Shown piece by piece: positions 19,181 to 28,971 of a DNA stretch of 64,000 bases. The position numbers and the translations under genes are program-made. The stretch's first letter is position 1. Every line of letters starts with the position of its first letter. Below the pieces are notes generated by a model. It saw only the letters and a program-made list of their open reading frames with translations, was not told where the DNA came from and made no database searches. This DNA comes from Flavobacterium sp. M31R6 (GTDB taxonomy: Bacteria > Bacteroidota > Bacteroidia > Flavobacteriales > Flavobacteriaceae), in NCBI RefSeq assembly GCF_013284035.1, contig NZ_CP054141.1, positions 744,001-808,000 on the forward strand. The letters run 5' to 3'.

Positions 19181-19955
19181 TGTTCTCGATATTTAGTTTT
19201 GTATCTTCTGGCTATCACGGACTACCACCATTTATTGTAGTTGTCAATATTTATTTTTCTTTAAATTTTTTCAGTCTGCCCGTATCGATTCAGCATTTTT
19301 GATAGCCTATTTTTTGGTATGTTCAAATATGGGCCAAATGATTTTTTATTATTAAAAGGACGAATGAATTGTGACAGTCGATAAATATTTCAGTTGAATT
19401 AGTAATTGGAATTCTGCTCCTCCTTTTTCCATTGTTAGGGCATTTTATCTCAGAATTGTTATGCAAGATTTTCAGCTCGCTCTTGAATTGTCCTGGCATC
19501 GTCTCTGACTTTATCGTTTCTATGTATCTATCTTATTTTATTTAAATTGTTTTCATGTTTTAAGTAAGTTAAATACTATATATATTAATATTTGATGTAT
19601 TTAATCGATAAAATGTGCATTTATTCGATTTATTTGATTTCTTTTTTTAATTTTGATATAGTTACTAAGAATTAGTTTAGTCTTCAAAACCAGTCGATTA
19701 ATTTTATTTAAAAAAGGCTTGGTAAATTAATTTAAGAGGATTTTTTTGAAAGGCTAATTCTCTTTTAATTGTCATTTATTTCTAATCAGACTAATTTATT
19801 TATTAATAATGGGGATAGCTAATTTGACTGCAAGAGATTAATAATCGACAAGGTCAGCAGATCATAAAGGTTTGAACGTTTATTAAAGCGCAACAAAAAG
19901 CTCCCTATTTTCTATTAGATACATCACTATTGAATAACATATAAAACATAATAAA
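19181..19955 (+). promoter_or_regulatory. Upstream region of gene 2 with the block shared with gene 1
   Basis: 775 non-coding bases. The part at about 19565-19710 repeats the block upstream of gene 1 (AGTTAAATACTATA, TGTATTTAATCGATAAAAT, TTTATTCGATTTATT). The rest shows no gene or clear promoter box. Confidence 0.6.
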
Positions 19956-21620
19956 ATGAAAAAAACTCTACTTTTAATTATCGGATTCTTTTTGATTTCG
20001 TTAATGTCATTTGGAAAATCAGCTAGTAGTGATGATTCTAAAGTGCTACATGGGGGTTATATTTCACTTCCAAGGAATTTCGGTGCCGAGGGCTCTTTTT
20101 TTAAAGAAACAAAATTAAATGCTGTTGCCATAGAGAGACATCGCGTTTGGTTGAATTTAACAAATGATGAAGGAGCTTTCAAGCAGGTATTAGTTGGATA
20201 CATTACAGGAGCAACTAATGGTGTTGATACTGCATATGATGGTTTGAGTATAGACAGTAATAAATATATTGATTTTTATAGTAGAATTGATAATCAGAAT
20301 TATGTGATTCAAGGACGTGCCTTGCCATTTAATGAAACAGATAAAGTGCCATTAGGTTATAAAACGGCTATCGAGGGAACTTTTGAGATAAGCATTGCTA
20401 AAGTGGATGGTCTTTTTGCGACTCAAAATGTTTTTGTAGAAGATAAAGTGACTCATATTATACATAATTTAAAGAACGGATCTTTTTCATTTACCACTGG
20501 TATAGGTGTTTTCAATGATCGTTTTGTGTTGCGATATACAGATGATGCTCCGGTAATGCCGCCGGTTGTGCTTGAGCCACCTGTTGTTGTAGTACCTCCT
20601 GTTATCATGCCTCCTGCAGTAGTTGATTCACCCGTTGTTGTAACACCACCTATTGTTACTGAGCCTCCAGTTGTGGTTGATTCGCCTATAGTTGTTGAAC
20701 CAGTTGAGGTAGTAATACCTCCTATTGTTGCTGAGCTTCCAATTGTTGTTGAGTCTCCAGTTGTAGTTGAACTTCCTGTAGTTGTAGAACCAGTAGTTTC
20801 TGTAGCTGAGCCAATTGCAGTTGAGTCTACAGTAGTGGTTGATTCACCAGTTAATGTAGCACCAGAGGTTGTTGTTGAGTCTCCGGTTGTTGTTGTAACA
20901 GAGCCAATAGTTGCCGAGCCTTCAGTAGTGGTTGATTCATCAGTTAATTTAGCACCAGAGGTTGTTGTTGAGTCTCCGGTTGTTGCTGTAACAGAGCCAA
21001 TAGTTGCTGAACCTTCAGTAGCGGTTGATTCACCAGTTATTGTAGCACCAGAGGTTGTTGTTGAGTCTCCCGTTGTAGTTGAACTTCCTGTAGTTGTAGA
21101 ACCAGTAGTTTCTGTAGCTGAGCCAATTGCAGTTGAGTCTACAGTAGTAGTTGATTCATCAGTTATTGTAGCACCAGGGGTTGTTGTTGAATCTCCAGTT
21201 GTTGTTGAACTTCCTGTAGTTTTAGAACCAGTAGTTGTTTTAACTACGCCAATTGTTGCAGAACCTTCAGTAGTGGTTGATTCACCAGTTAATGTAGCAC
21301 CAGAGGTTGTTGCACAACGTCCAGTAATTGCAGTACCTCCGGTGATTGTTTTGGATTCCACTTCAAAGAATCCATTATTAGATAGAAAAGAAAAATCAGT
21401 TGTAGTATCAGTAAGAGATCATCAAATTAAAATAAACTCCTTGAATGAGATTATGTCTACGGTTGTGGTTTATGACTTGAAAGGAAGAATGCTTTATGAA
21501 AATGGCCATATCAACGATAATGAGTTTATCATACAAGAATTGAATTCCAGTGATCAATTTTTAATTGTTGTAACTGAATTGGCTAATAAAAATAGAATTA
21601 CTAAAAAAATTGTTTTATAA
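19956..21620 (+). CDS. Array gene 2: minimal T9SS-secreted paralogue without ectodomain
   Basis: 554 residues. The signal peptide (MKKTLLLIIGFFLISLMSFG) resembles that of gene 1. About 30 residues later the protein enters the distal half of the array module (ERHRVWLNLTNDEGAFKQ, residues about 65-195) and then the longest linker in the array (199-465), here degenerate with many E-S-P, E-L-P and D-S-P units, before the T9SS-like C-terminal domain (466-554, VYDLKGRMLYEN). The LamG/FN3 part and the proximal half of the module, including the KRETTPMKNFDYTYW segment, are absent. It looks like an internal-deletion derivative of a gene 1-like ancestor that still keeps an open frame. It may be a secreted spacer or stalk protein; function unknown. 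Confidence 0.85.
   Translation: MKKTLLLIIGFFLISLMSFGKSASSDDSKVLHGGYISLPRNFGAEGSFFKETKLNAVAIERHRVWLNLTNDEGAFKQVLVGYITGATNGVDTAYDGLSIDSNKYIDFYSRIDNQNYVIQGRALPFNETDKVPLGYKTAIEGTFEISIAKVDGLFATQNVFVEDKVTHIIHNLKNGSFSFTTGIGVFNDRFVLRYTDDAPVMPPVVLEPPVVVVPPVIMPPAVVDSPVVVTPPIVTEPPVVVDSPIVVEPVEVVIPPIVAELPIVVESPVVVELPVVVEPVVSVAEPIAVESTVVVDSPVNVAPEVVVESPVVVVTEPIVAEPSVVVDSSVNLAPEVVVESPVVAVTEPIVAEPSVAVDSPVIVAPEVVVESPVVVELPVVVEPVVSVAEPIAVESTVVVDSSVIVAPGVVVESPVVVELPVVLEPVVVLTTPIVAEPSVVVDSPVNVAPEVVAQRPVIAVPPVIVLDSTSKNPLLDRKEKSVVVSVRDHQIKINSLNEIMSTVVVYDLKGRMLYENGHINDNEFIIQELNSSDQFLIVVTELANKNRITKKIVL
20552..21352 (+). repeat. Degenerate Val/Pro repeat of gene 2
   Basis: About 800 bases of Val/Pro/Glu/Ser codons. 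A 93-bp (31-residue) higher-order repeat is visible: ACCAGAGGTTGTTGTTGAGT starts at 20861, 20954 and 21047. A larger block beginning GAGTCTCC-GTTGTAGTTGAAC recurs near 20752 and 21063. Confidence 0.85.
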
Positions 21621-21651
21621 AGAATAAGTGAATTAAAATTATTTTATTTTT

Positions 21652-21687
21652 AAGCTGCTCGAATAATATTATTCGAGCAGCTTTTTT
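21652..21687 (+). terminator. Terminator after gene 2
   Basis: A perfect 32-base palindrome (arms 21652-21667 and 21668-21683, containing GCTGCTCGAA and TTCGAGCAGC) followed by Ts. Confidence 0.9.
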
Positions 21688-21997
21688 ATGTTGTACTATT
21701 CTTACTTTATTTGTTTTTTAAAACTATTTCAATTTAATATAGTTTTACTTAGAAAAACTGCAAAGTTAAAACTTACAAAAGCGTTAAAAAACAGTGATTT
21801 AACTAAATATTTTCAGTTTTATCGGCAACTTTTTTTACCGCTAATTTTTAATGCTTAATTTTACGGCGTATAAATACGTGTTTTGGCTTTGATATGCAAA
21901 AATATCGTCTAAAAAAGTGCTACATTCGTTATTAAAAATATATAAAGGATGGCCTCTTTTTGAAGAATTGTATTATGCCCCAAATACCCCCAAATCT
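21688..21997 (+). other. Upstream region of gene 3
   Basis: About 310 AT-rich bases. A weak box TACATTCG at 21921-21928 (one mismatch to TAnnTTTG) has no TTG partner at a normal distance. No relation to the upstream regions of genes 1/2 or 4/5 could be seen. Confidence 0.4.
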
Positions 21998-24900
21998 ATG
22001 AATAGAATTTTACTTTTATTTACTGCTGTTTTATGTTTGTCTTTGAATAAACTTAAGGAAATAGTTTTGTCTCTTTTACAGGATAATAGTCAAGAAACTT
22101 TATCGAATAAAATAAAATGTAAAAATACGGGATCATTGAAGACTGTTTTCTTTTCAGTGTTTTTGTTGTTTGTGGTTTCGTTTGCGAATGCGGCGACTAA
22201 GGATAAAAGAGTTTTATTAGGTTCCAATGAGCTAGTGAAAGTTACTGCGGCTTACTGTAATTTTGGCTTTACAAATGTAATACCAATAACAAATGTGTTA
22301 TTTGGATCAATTAATAATGCAAGTTCTACATCAACATCTTCTTCAGGTTACGAGGACTTTACTTCTAGTGTTACGGCAGCAGATGTAACAAGAGGACAAA
22401 ATTATACTATAACCGTTAAGGGTAATACAAGTGGAGATTTTACGTATTATTATACAGCATTTTTTGATTGGAATAGTGATGGTGATTTTGCAGATTCTGG
22501 GGAGTCAATTAATATAGGTACAATACGAAATTCTACAGGAAGTGATAATAAATTGGCATCTGTTTTTTTACAGATTCCTGCAGCAGCAAATTTAGGGAAT
22601 ACAAGAATGCGTATTATAGGGCATTATGGAGCCTATAATACAAATCCATGTGGAGTAATAGATGTATTTAATTATGGTCAAGTAGAAGATTATACAATCA
22701 ATATAATAGCTTCTTGCTCAGGAACTCCAGCGCCTGGGAATACATTGTCCACAGCAAATCCTGTCTGCTCTAACAATCCGTTTACATTGTCATTACAAAA
22801 CGCAACTACTGGGGGAGCAACTTACAATTGGCAGACTTCGCCTGATGGAACTTCTTGGACAAATGCTGTGCCATCTCCAACAACATTTTTCAGTACTGAT
22901 TTTTCTTCTATGCCAGCAGGAGCTAGTGTCTACGGAGCATCAACTTCAGTAGCAGGGGGAGAATTAATATTGACGCCTGTAAATAATAGTTATACAGGTG
23001 GATTCGTAATAAATTCTACTCCTGGATCTAATATAACACCTTTTACTGCTACGTTCGACTACCGAATGTTTGATGGTACTGGAGCAGATGGATTAAGTTT
23101 AAGTTATGCATCAAATATTAATAATGATTCTGGCCCAGGAGAAGAGGGAGAAGGAAGCGGATTAATTGTTAAGTTTGATTCGTATGATAATGATGGTGGA
23201 GCGACTGGAAGTAGACTTAAGATTAGTTATGCTAGTATTCCAATTTTTGCATCAAGAATTGGCTTGTTTGATTTAAGAAATACATCCTATAGAAATGTTG
23301 TATTGACAGTTGATGCGAATGGTTCATTGTCTTTAACTATTGCAGGGACAACCATTGTTTCGGGTCTTACATTGCCCGGATATGTTGGAGCAAATAAATC
23401 AACTTGGAAGTTCAAATTTTCAGCTCGTACGGGTGGATCAAGTGATAAACATAGTATTGATAATTTAACTATTAAATATCTCGATGTAGCTTCGACAAAT
23501 CCAATCTTTACAACATCGCAAACAACTGCAACTTATTATCGTTGTCAAGTAACTTGTGGCGGTAATACTGGGACTTCGACTCCTGTTTTAGTAAATATGT
23601 CAACGCCTGCAGTTACCTTTACAGCGGAGCCAGGTGCAACTGCCTGTTCTAATACAGATGTAACCTATACGACACAATCAGGTCAAACAAATTATGTATG
23701 GGGAGTTCCGGGAACATTGGGTACAAATTATAGTATTAGTTCTGGAGGAATAGGGGCAACTAGTAATACAGTAACATTAAAATGGTTAACAGCAGGCAGT
23801 AAAACGGTAACTATTAATTATACGAATACAGCTGGCTGTACGGCAACTACTGCTACTTCCTCAATAACTACAACTGTAACAGCTACATTATCCGCCGCGC
23901 TAATTACACCTAATACAGCCCAAAATTTTTGTGCATCTGCGTTAACGGGAAATACGTTAACCGTTAGCCCAACAGGAGGAGGTACCGTTACGTATCAATG
24001 GGGTAAACGCTCTGCACCAAGTGGTGCAATCACAGCAATATCAGGGCAAACTACGGCAACTTATACACCTTCATATACAGATTTAGGAGTGGGAACTTGG
24101 TACGTTGTTTGTACTTCTACTCCAACTTGTGGAAGTGCGATTATATCTAATGAAGTTATTACAACAATTACAGGGCCAACAACAACTGGAGTAACCATTT
24201 GTCAAGGAGATGTGTCAGGAGCGGCTCTGCAAAGTACTGTTGCTTGTGGGACGGCAACATCTAAAAAATTTGTTGGGACAGTAGCAGTTGGAACCACAGG
24301 AACAAATTGGAGTAATGCAACAGTAGCAAGATTGGGTACTGATGATACTAATTATGCAGCAGTTAATGTTAATAATTCTACTTCAAGAATAATAAGTGCA
24401 ACAAACTTCCAATTTAATTCTATGGGAGTGCCAAATAATTCTACTATAAATAATATTAATGTAGAGATTGGAAAGTTTTCTAATAATACAAATACTTTTG
24501 ATTCAACTGTATCATTAATAGTAGGAGGTTCAATAATTGCAACAAATAATAAAAGCCTAACTGCTTGGACTACCACTAATACTGCCTTTGCAAATTATAG
24601 TTATACACCTGCTGGGTGGGGAACTCCTTCTTTAACTGCTTCTGATGTTCAAAATTCAGGCTTTGGTGTTGCTTTCGCTGTAACTTCGGCAAATAATAGA
24701 ACAGCATCAGTTGATTATATTTCAATAGCTGTTACTTATACACCTATTACAACTTGGTACGACGCTGCAAGCGGAGGTAATCTTGTTGAGTCTGGCAATT
24801 CATTTAACCCAATTAATGATCCAGAAGTGGTTGCTTTGATTCCTGCTTTGGTCAATACTAACACTCCAGGAACCTATACTTTTTATGCAGAATGTTCTTC

Positions 24901-27900
24901 GAATCCAGGTTGTAGAACTCCAACAACATTTGTGATTAATGCAAAACCAACAGTAACACTTACTGCTGAACCAGGAGCAATAGCCTGCATTAATACTGAT
25001 GTTACTTATACTACTCAATCAGGTCAAACTAATTATGTTTGGGCAATTCCGGGAGTTTTAAATACAGATTACAGTATTACTTCTGGAGGTTCTAGTGCTG
25101 ACAATACAGTAACTTTAAAATGGCTAACAACAGGAAGTAAAATTGTCACTATAAATTATAATAATGCCTTAGGATGTACAGCTAGTACAGCTACTTCATC
25201 TATAGCAACAACGGTAAATGCAAGTTTCACATCAGGAGCTATCAATACCACCGGAGAAACGATTTGTTATAATGGAAATCCATCATTGATTGGAAGTACA
25301 ACAGCAGCCAGTGGAGGAGATAATACCATTACGTACAAATGGCAAGCCAACGGAGTGGATATAGCGAGTTCAAATTCGGCTACTTATGATCCACCAGCAG
25401 GATTGACTGCTACAACAACTTATACCCGTTTTGCAAAAGACAATACTTGTAATACGACATTTACTGTTTCGGCAGGAAGTTGGGTAGTAACTGTAAATCC
25501 AAATTTACCTGCGAGCGTAAGTATCGCTATCACAGCGGGAACACAGATTTCTTGTTCCGGAACATCAGTAACTTTTGCAGCTACACCAACAAACGGTGGA
25601 ACTACTCCAACCTATCAATGGACTAAAAACGGTTCAAATATTAGTGGTGCTACTTCTGTGACCTATACAGGAATTTCGGGAACAGCTTTTGCGAATACAG
25701 ATGTAATAGCTTGTGTAATGACCTCGAATGCGACTCCTTGTTTAACAGGTTCTCCAGCTACGAGTTCGGGCTTGACTATGACGGTGAATCCAAATTTACC
25801 TGCGAGCGTAAGTATCGCTATCACAGCGGGAACACAGGTTTCATGTTCTGGAACATCAGTAACTTTTACAGCTACACCGACAAACGGTGGAACTACTCCA
25901 ACATATCAATGGACTAAGAACGGTTCAAATATTAGTGGTGCTACTTCTGTGACCTATACAGGAATTTCGGGAACAGCTTTTGCGAATACAGATGTAATAG
26001 CTTGTGTAATGACCTCGAATGCGACTCCTTGTTTAACAGGTTCTCCGGCTACGAGTTCGGGCTTGACTATGACGGTGAATCCAAATTTACCTGCGAGCGT
26101 ATCCATCTCAGCTTCAACAGCAACAACAATTTGCTCAGGAAACTCAGTAACTTTTACTGCTACGCCTGTGAATGGAGGAACAACCCCTACATACCAATGG
26201 TACAAAGGAGGTACCCCAATTTCAGGAGAAACAGCTGCTACTTATACATCAACCTCTTTGGTAAATGGTGATGTTATTACTTGTGAGATGACATCAAATG
26301 CAACTCCTTGCTTGACAGGAAGTCCAGCAATGTCTTCGAATTCAATAACAATGACTGTTAACGCTGTGCCAGCGACTCCAACGGCTAGCGCTACTTCTCA
26401 ACCTACTTGTATAGTTTCAAAAGGAACTATTACAGTTACTGCACCAACGGGAATTAATTACAGTATAGATGGAACAGATTATACAAATACTACTGGAATT
26501 TTTGATAATCTAGCAGCAGGTTCTTATACAGTAACGGCTAGAAATGGATCGGGTTGTACTTCATTGGCTACTTTACCAATCCCAATAAATGCACCAATTA
26601 CCAATACTTGGAATGGAAGTGCATGGTCAAAGGGGACACCGCCAACATCAACTGATATAGTTGTTTTTGCTGCAAACTACACCATAACAGCTCCATTAAA
26701 CGCTTGTTCTGTCCAAATCAACCCAGGTGTAAAAGTTGTAGTAGGGTTTCCATCAGGGAGTCCACTGTATACAGCAGATAAAAATGCCAATGCTATTTTA
26801 CATATCGAAAATGGTTTAACGGTTGATGATACTAATCCTACAAGCAGCTTGACTTTTGAGAACAACGCAAGTTTGATTCAAGTAAACGAGACAACAGGTT
26901 TAAATACTGGAAAAATCATTTACAAACGCGAAACCACACCGATGAAGAATTTCGATTATACCTATTGGTCATCACCGGTAGAAGATCAAGTTTTATATAC
27001 CTTGTCTCCAAATACATTATTGGATAAATACATGAGTTATTCATTGAACAAATGGGTAGTTGAAATGTCTGGGGCGAGCATGATGAATCCTCCAGGGAAA
27101 GGATTTATTATTCGGGTTCCAAAGCCACAATTCTGGCCAAATCCTCTGGCAACAACTTATATTCAACCAGTACAGTTTGAAGGAGTTCCAAATAATGGTA
27201 CTTACACTTTGCCAATTGATCCAAATGGGTATAGTAATCTAATCGGGAATCCCTATCCGTCGGTTATGAGTGCTGATAAATTTTTGGATGAAAACTGCGA
27301 TAATAATCGAGTAGAGGGAACAATTCGCTTATGGACGCACAGTTCACCTATTATAAATCTAAAATATGTTGGTGCCGATTATGCTTCTTATAATAGGTTA
27401 GGAGGTACGGCGGCGGTTACTGGTGGAGAAATTCCATCTGGTAACATAGCGGCAGGCCAATCTTTTTTCGTGAAAAGTGTTGGTGGTGGCTCCGTTACTT
27501 TTAAGAATAGTATGAGAGTTGTTGTTGATGCGGGAGATAATTCTCAGTTTTTTAAAGGAACAAAATCAAAAAAGACTTCATTTGAAAAACATCGTGTTTG
27601 GTTAAGTTTAAGCAATACGGAAGGAGCTTTCAAAGAATTGCTGGTAGGATATGCTACAGGTGCTACCAATGGGGTTGATAATGCTTATGATGGAGCGGCT
27701 AGTAGCAGTTATAAATACGTTGATTTTTACAGTATTAATAACAATGCCAATTATATTATACAAGGACGTGCTGTTCCATTTGACAAAACGGACAAAGTGC
27801 CATTGGGTTATAAATCGACATTAGAAGGAACTTTTGTGATAAGCATTGATAAAGTAGACGGAGTTCTGGCCACGCAGCCTGTTTTTATTGAAGATAAATT

Positions 27901-28699
27901 GAACAATGTCATTCATAATTTGAAGGATGGACCCTATTCATTCACTACTGTTGCGGGAGTTTTTGATAATCGTTTTGTGTTGCGTTATACTGATAATACT
28001 CCAGTTGTAACACCGCCGGTTGTAGTCGTTCCTCCAGTAGTGGTTGAACCTCCAGTAGTTGTAGCTCCTCCTGTGGTAGTAGAGCCACCGGTTATTGTAG
28101 TACCCCCAGTGGTAGTTGATCCTCCTGTAGTAGTTGTGCCGCCAGTTGTTGTAACGCCTCCGGTAGTTGTAGACCCTCCTGTAGTAGTTGTGCCGCCAGT
28201 AGTGGTAGAGCCACCAGTTGTTGTAACGCCTCCTGTAGTGATTGATCCACCAGTTGTTGTAACGCCACCTGTTGTTATAGATCCACCAGTTGTTGTAACG
28301 CCTCCGGTAGTTGTAGATCCTCCTATTGTTGTAACTCCTCCTGTAGTTGTAACACCGCCAGTCGTTGTAGATCCGCCTGTTGTTGTAACACCTCCCGTGA
28401 TAGAAATACCTCCTGTAACTGGTTTGGATCCGACACTGGAAAACCCATCTTTTGATAAAAAAGGGAAATCGGTTATAGTTTCTGTGAAAAATCATCAAAT
28501 AAAAATTAATTCTTTTGATGAAACGATGGTTATGGTTATTGTTTATGACCTTAGAGGAAGGTTACTTTATGAAAATGATCATGTAAACAGTAATGAATTT
28601 ATAGTGCAAGATCTCAATTCTAGCGATCAGTTTTTAATTGTTGTCACGCAATTGACAAACGGAAAATGGGTGACGAAAGAAATTATTTTCCAAAATTAA
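21998..28699 (+). CDS. Array gene 3: giant T9SS-secreted protein with GEVED, lectin-like and Ig-like domains
   Basis: 2233 residues from the ATG at 21998; the frame is open to a GTG at 21917, but this adds no signal-like sequence. The N-terminus has two hydrophobic stretches (ILLLFTAVLCLSL and VFFSVFLLFVVSFANA) joined by about 35 polar residues; cleavage is likely after ANA. A GEVED-type domain follows (FDWNSDGDF and YGQVEDYTI, residues about 80-240), then a lectin-like beta-sandwich (FDYRMFDGTGADGLSLSY, about 300-497), several Ig/PKD-like repeats including two almost identical 97-residue copies, the array module from about 1600, the Val/Pro linker (2003-2140) and the T9SS-like C-terminal domain. 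It is the longest protein in the window and probably a surface or secreted adhesin; ligand unknown. Confidence 0.86.
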   Translation: MNRILLLFTAVLCLSLNKLKEIVLSLLQDNSQETLSNKIKCKNTGSLKTVFFSVFLLFVVSFANAATKDKRVLLGSNELVKVTAAYCNFGFTNVIPITNVLFGSINNASSTSTSSSGYEDFTSSVTAADVTRGQNYTITVKGNTSGDFTYYYTAFFDWNSDGDFADSGESINIGTIRNSTGSDNKLASVFLQIPAAANLGNTRMRIIGHYGAYNTNPCGVIDVFNYGQVEDYTINIIASCSGTPAPGNTLSTANPVCSNNPFTLSLQNATTGGATYNWQTSPDGTSWTNAVPSPTTFFSTDFSSMPAGASVYGASTSVAGGELILTPVNNSYTGGFVINSTPGSNITPFTATFDYRMFDGTGADGLSLSYASNINNDSGPGEEGEGSGLIVKFDSYDNDGGATGSRLKISYASIPIFASRIGLFDLRNTSYRNVVLTVDANGSLSLTIAGTTIVSGLTLPGYVGANKSTWKFKFSARTGGSSDKHSIDNLTIKYLDVASTNPIFTTSQTTATYYRCQVTCGGNTGTSTPVLVNMSTPAVTFTAEPGATACSNTDVTYTTQSGQTNYVWGVPGTLGTNYSISSGGIGATSNTVTLKWLTAGSKTVTINYTNTAGCTATTATSSITTTVTATLSAALITPNTAQNFCASALTGNTLTVSPTGGGTVTYQWGKRSAPSGAITAISGQTTATYTPSYTDLGVGTWYVVCTSTPTCGSAIISNEVITTITGPTTTGVTICQGDVSGAALQSTVACGTATSKKFVGTVAVGTTGTNWSNATVARLGTDDTNYAAVNVNNSTSRIISATNFQFNSMGVPNNSTINNINVEIGKFSNNTNTFDSTVSLIVGGSIIATNNKSLTAWTTTNTAFANYSYTPAGWGTPSLTASDVQNSGFGVAFAVTSANNRTASVDYISIAVTYTPITTWYDAASGGNLVESGNSFNPINDPEVVALIPALVNTNTPGTYTFYAECSSNPGCRTPTTFVINAKPTVTLTAEPGAIACINTDVTYTTQSGQTNYVWAIPGVLNTDYSITSGGSSADNTVTLKWLTTGSKIVTINYNNALGCTASTATSSIATTVNASFTSGAINTTGETICYNGNPSLIGSTTAASGGDNTITYKWQANGVDIASSNSATYDPPAGLTATTTYTRFAKDNTCNTTFTVSAGSWVVTVNPNLPASVSIAITAGTQISCSGTSVTFAATPTNGGTTPTYQWTKNGSNISGATSVTYTGISGTAFANTDVIACVMTSNATPCLTGSPATSSGLTMTVNPNLPASVSIAITAGTQVSCSGTSVTFTATPTNGGTTPTYQWTKNGSNISGATSVTYTGISGTAFANTDVIACVMTSNATPCLTGSPATSSGLTMTVNPNLPASVSISASTATTICSGNSVTFTATPVNGGTTPTYQWYKGGTPISGETAATYTSTSLVNGDVITCEMTSNATPCLTGSPAMSSNSITMTVNAVPATPTASATSQPTCIVSKGTITVTAPTGINYSIDGTDYTNTTGIFDNLAAGSYTVTARNGSGCTSLATLPIPINAPITNTWNGSAWSKGTPPTSTDIVVFAANYTITAPLNACSVQINPGVKVVVGFPSGSPLYTADKNANAILHIENGLTVDDTNPTSSLTFENNASLIQVNETTGLNTGKIIYKRETTPMKNFDYTYWSSPVEDQVLYTLSPNTLLDKYMSYSLNKWVVEMSGASMMNPPGKGFIIRVPKPQFWPNPLATTYIQPVQFEGVPNNGTYTLPIDPNGYSNLIGNPYPSVMSADKFLDENCDNNRVEGTIRLWTHSSPIINLKYVGADYASYNRLGGTAAVTGGEIPSGNIAAGQSFFVKSVGGGSVTFKNSMRVVVDAGDNSQFFKGTKSKKTSFEKHRVWLSLSNTEGAFKELLVGYATGATNGVDNAYDGAASSSYKYVDFYSINNNANYIIQGRAVPFDKTDKVPLGYKSTLEGTFVISIDKVDGVLATQPVFIEDKLNNVIHNLKDGPYSFTTVAGVFDNRFVLRYTDNTPVVTPPVVVVPPVVVEPPVVVAPPVVVEPPVIVVPPVVVDPPVVVVPPVVVTPPVVVDPPVVVVPPVVVEPPVVVTPPVVIDPPVVVTPPVVIDPPVVVTPPVVVDPPIVVTPPVVVTPPVVVDPPVVVTPPVIEIPPVTGLDPTLENPSFDKKGKSVIVSVKNHQIKINSFDETMVMVIVYDLRGRLLYENDHVNSNEFIVQDLNSSDQFLIVVTQLTNGKWVTKEIIFQN
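25499..26371 (+). repeat. 291-bp tandem Ig-like repeats inside gene 3
   Basis: Three units of 291 bases (97 codons) start at 25499, 25790 and 26081, each opening with CCAAATTTACCTGCGAGCGT. The first two are nearly identical in DNA; the third keeps the frame and ends but is diverged in the middle (YQWYKGGTPISGE in place of YQWTKNGSNISGA). A related unit occurs in gene 4 near 31380-31650. Confidence 0.92.
28008..28420 (+). repeat. 18-bp Val/Pro minisatellite in gene 3
   Basis: About 23 hexapeptide units X-P-P-V-V-V. The first part is almost identical to the start of the linkers in genes 4 and 5; the distal part differs in order and number of units. Confidence 0.9.
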
Positions 28700-28719
28700 T
28701 TTCATAGTATTACTTTATT

Positions 28720-28762
28720 AATAACCCCATTCTGATTATTCAGAATGGGGTTATTAATTTTT
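28720..28762 (+). terminator. Terminator after gene 3
   Basis: AATAACCCCATTCTG pairs with CAGAATGGGGTTATT across a six-base loop, followed by a T-rich run. The core CCCATTCTG recurs in the terminators of genes 4 and 5. Confidence 0.88.
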
Positions 28763-28789
28763 AAAAACAAAATCTTACAAATTTCATAT

Positions 28790-28955
28790 TTAACATTTGT
28801 TTAGCTGATAAAGATGCTATATGTCACTAAATGAGTGGTTTTTAGTTTTATATTTGCAAAAATTTCTGCATGCCTTTATACAAAGGTATGCAATCCACTA
28901 ATGGCAATACCAACTGATTGAAATCAGGTTCATTAGCAAAAATAAATTAGATTCT
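28790..28955 (+). promoter_or_regulatory. Promoter and leader of gene 4, shared with gene 5
   Basis: A -7 box TATATTTG lies at 28849-28856 with the preceding TTTAGTT. The segment AACATTTGTTTAGCTGATAAAGA resembles 34303-34325, and the later leader (ACCAACTGATTG, AGGTTCATTAG, CAAAAA) is found again before gene 5. An extra imperfect hairpin (GCATGCCTTT with AAAGGTATGC, 28868-28891) occurs only here. No good TTG box was found. Confidence 0.6.
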
Positions 28956-28971
28956 AAATACCACCCCCTAT

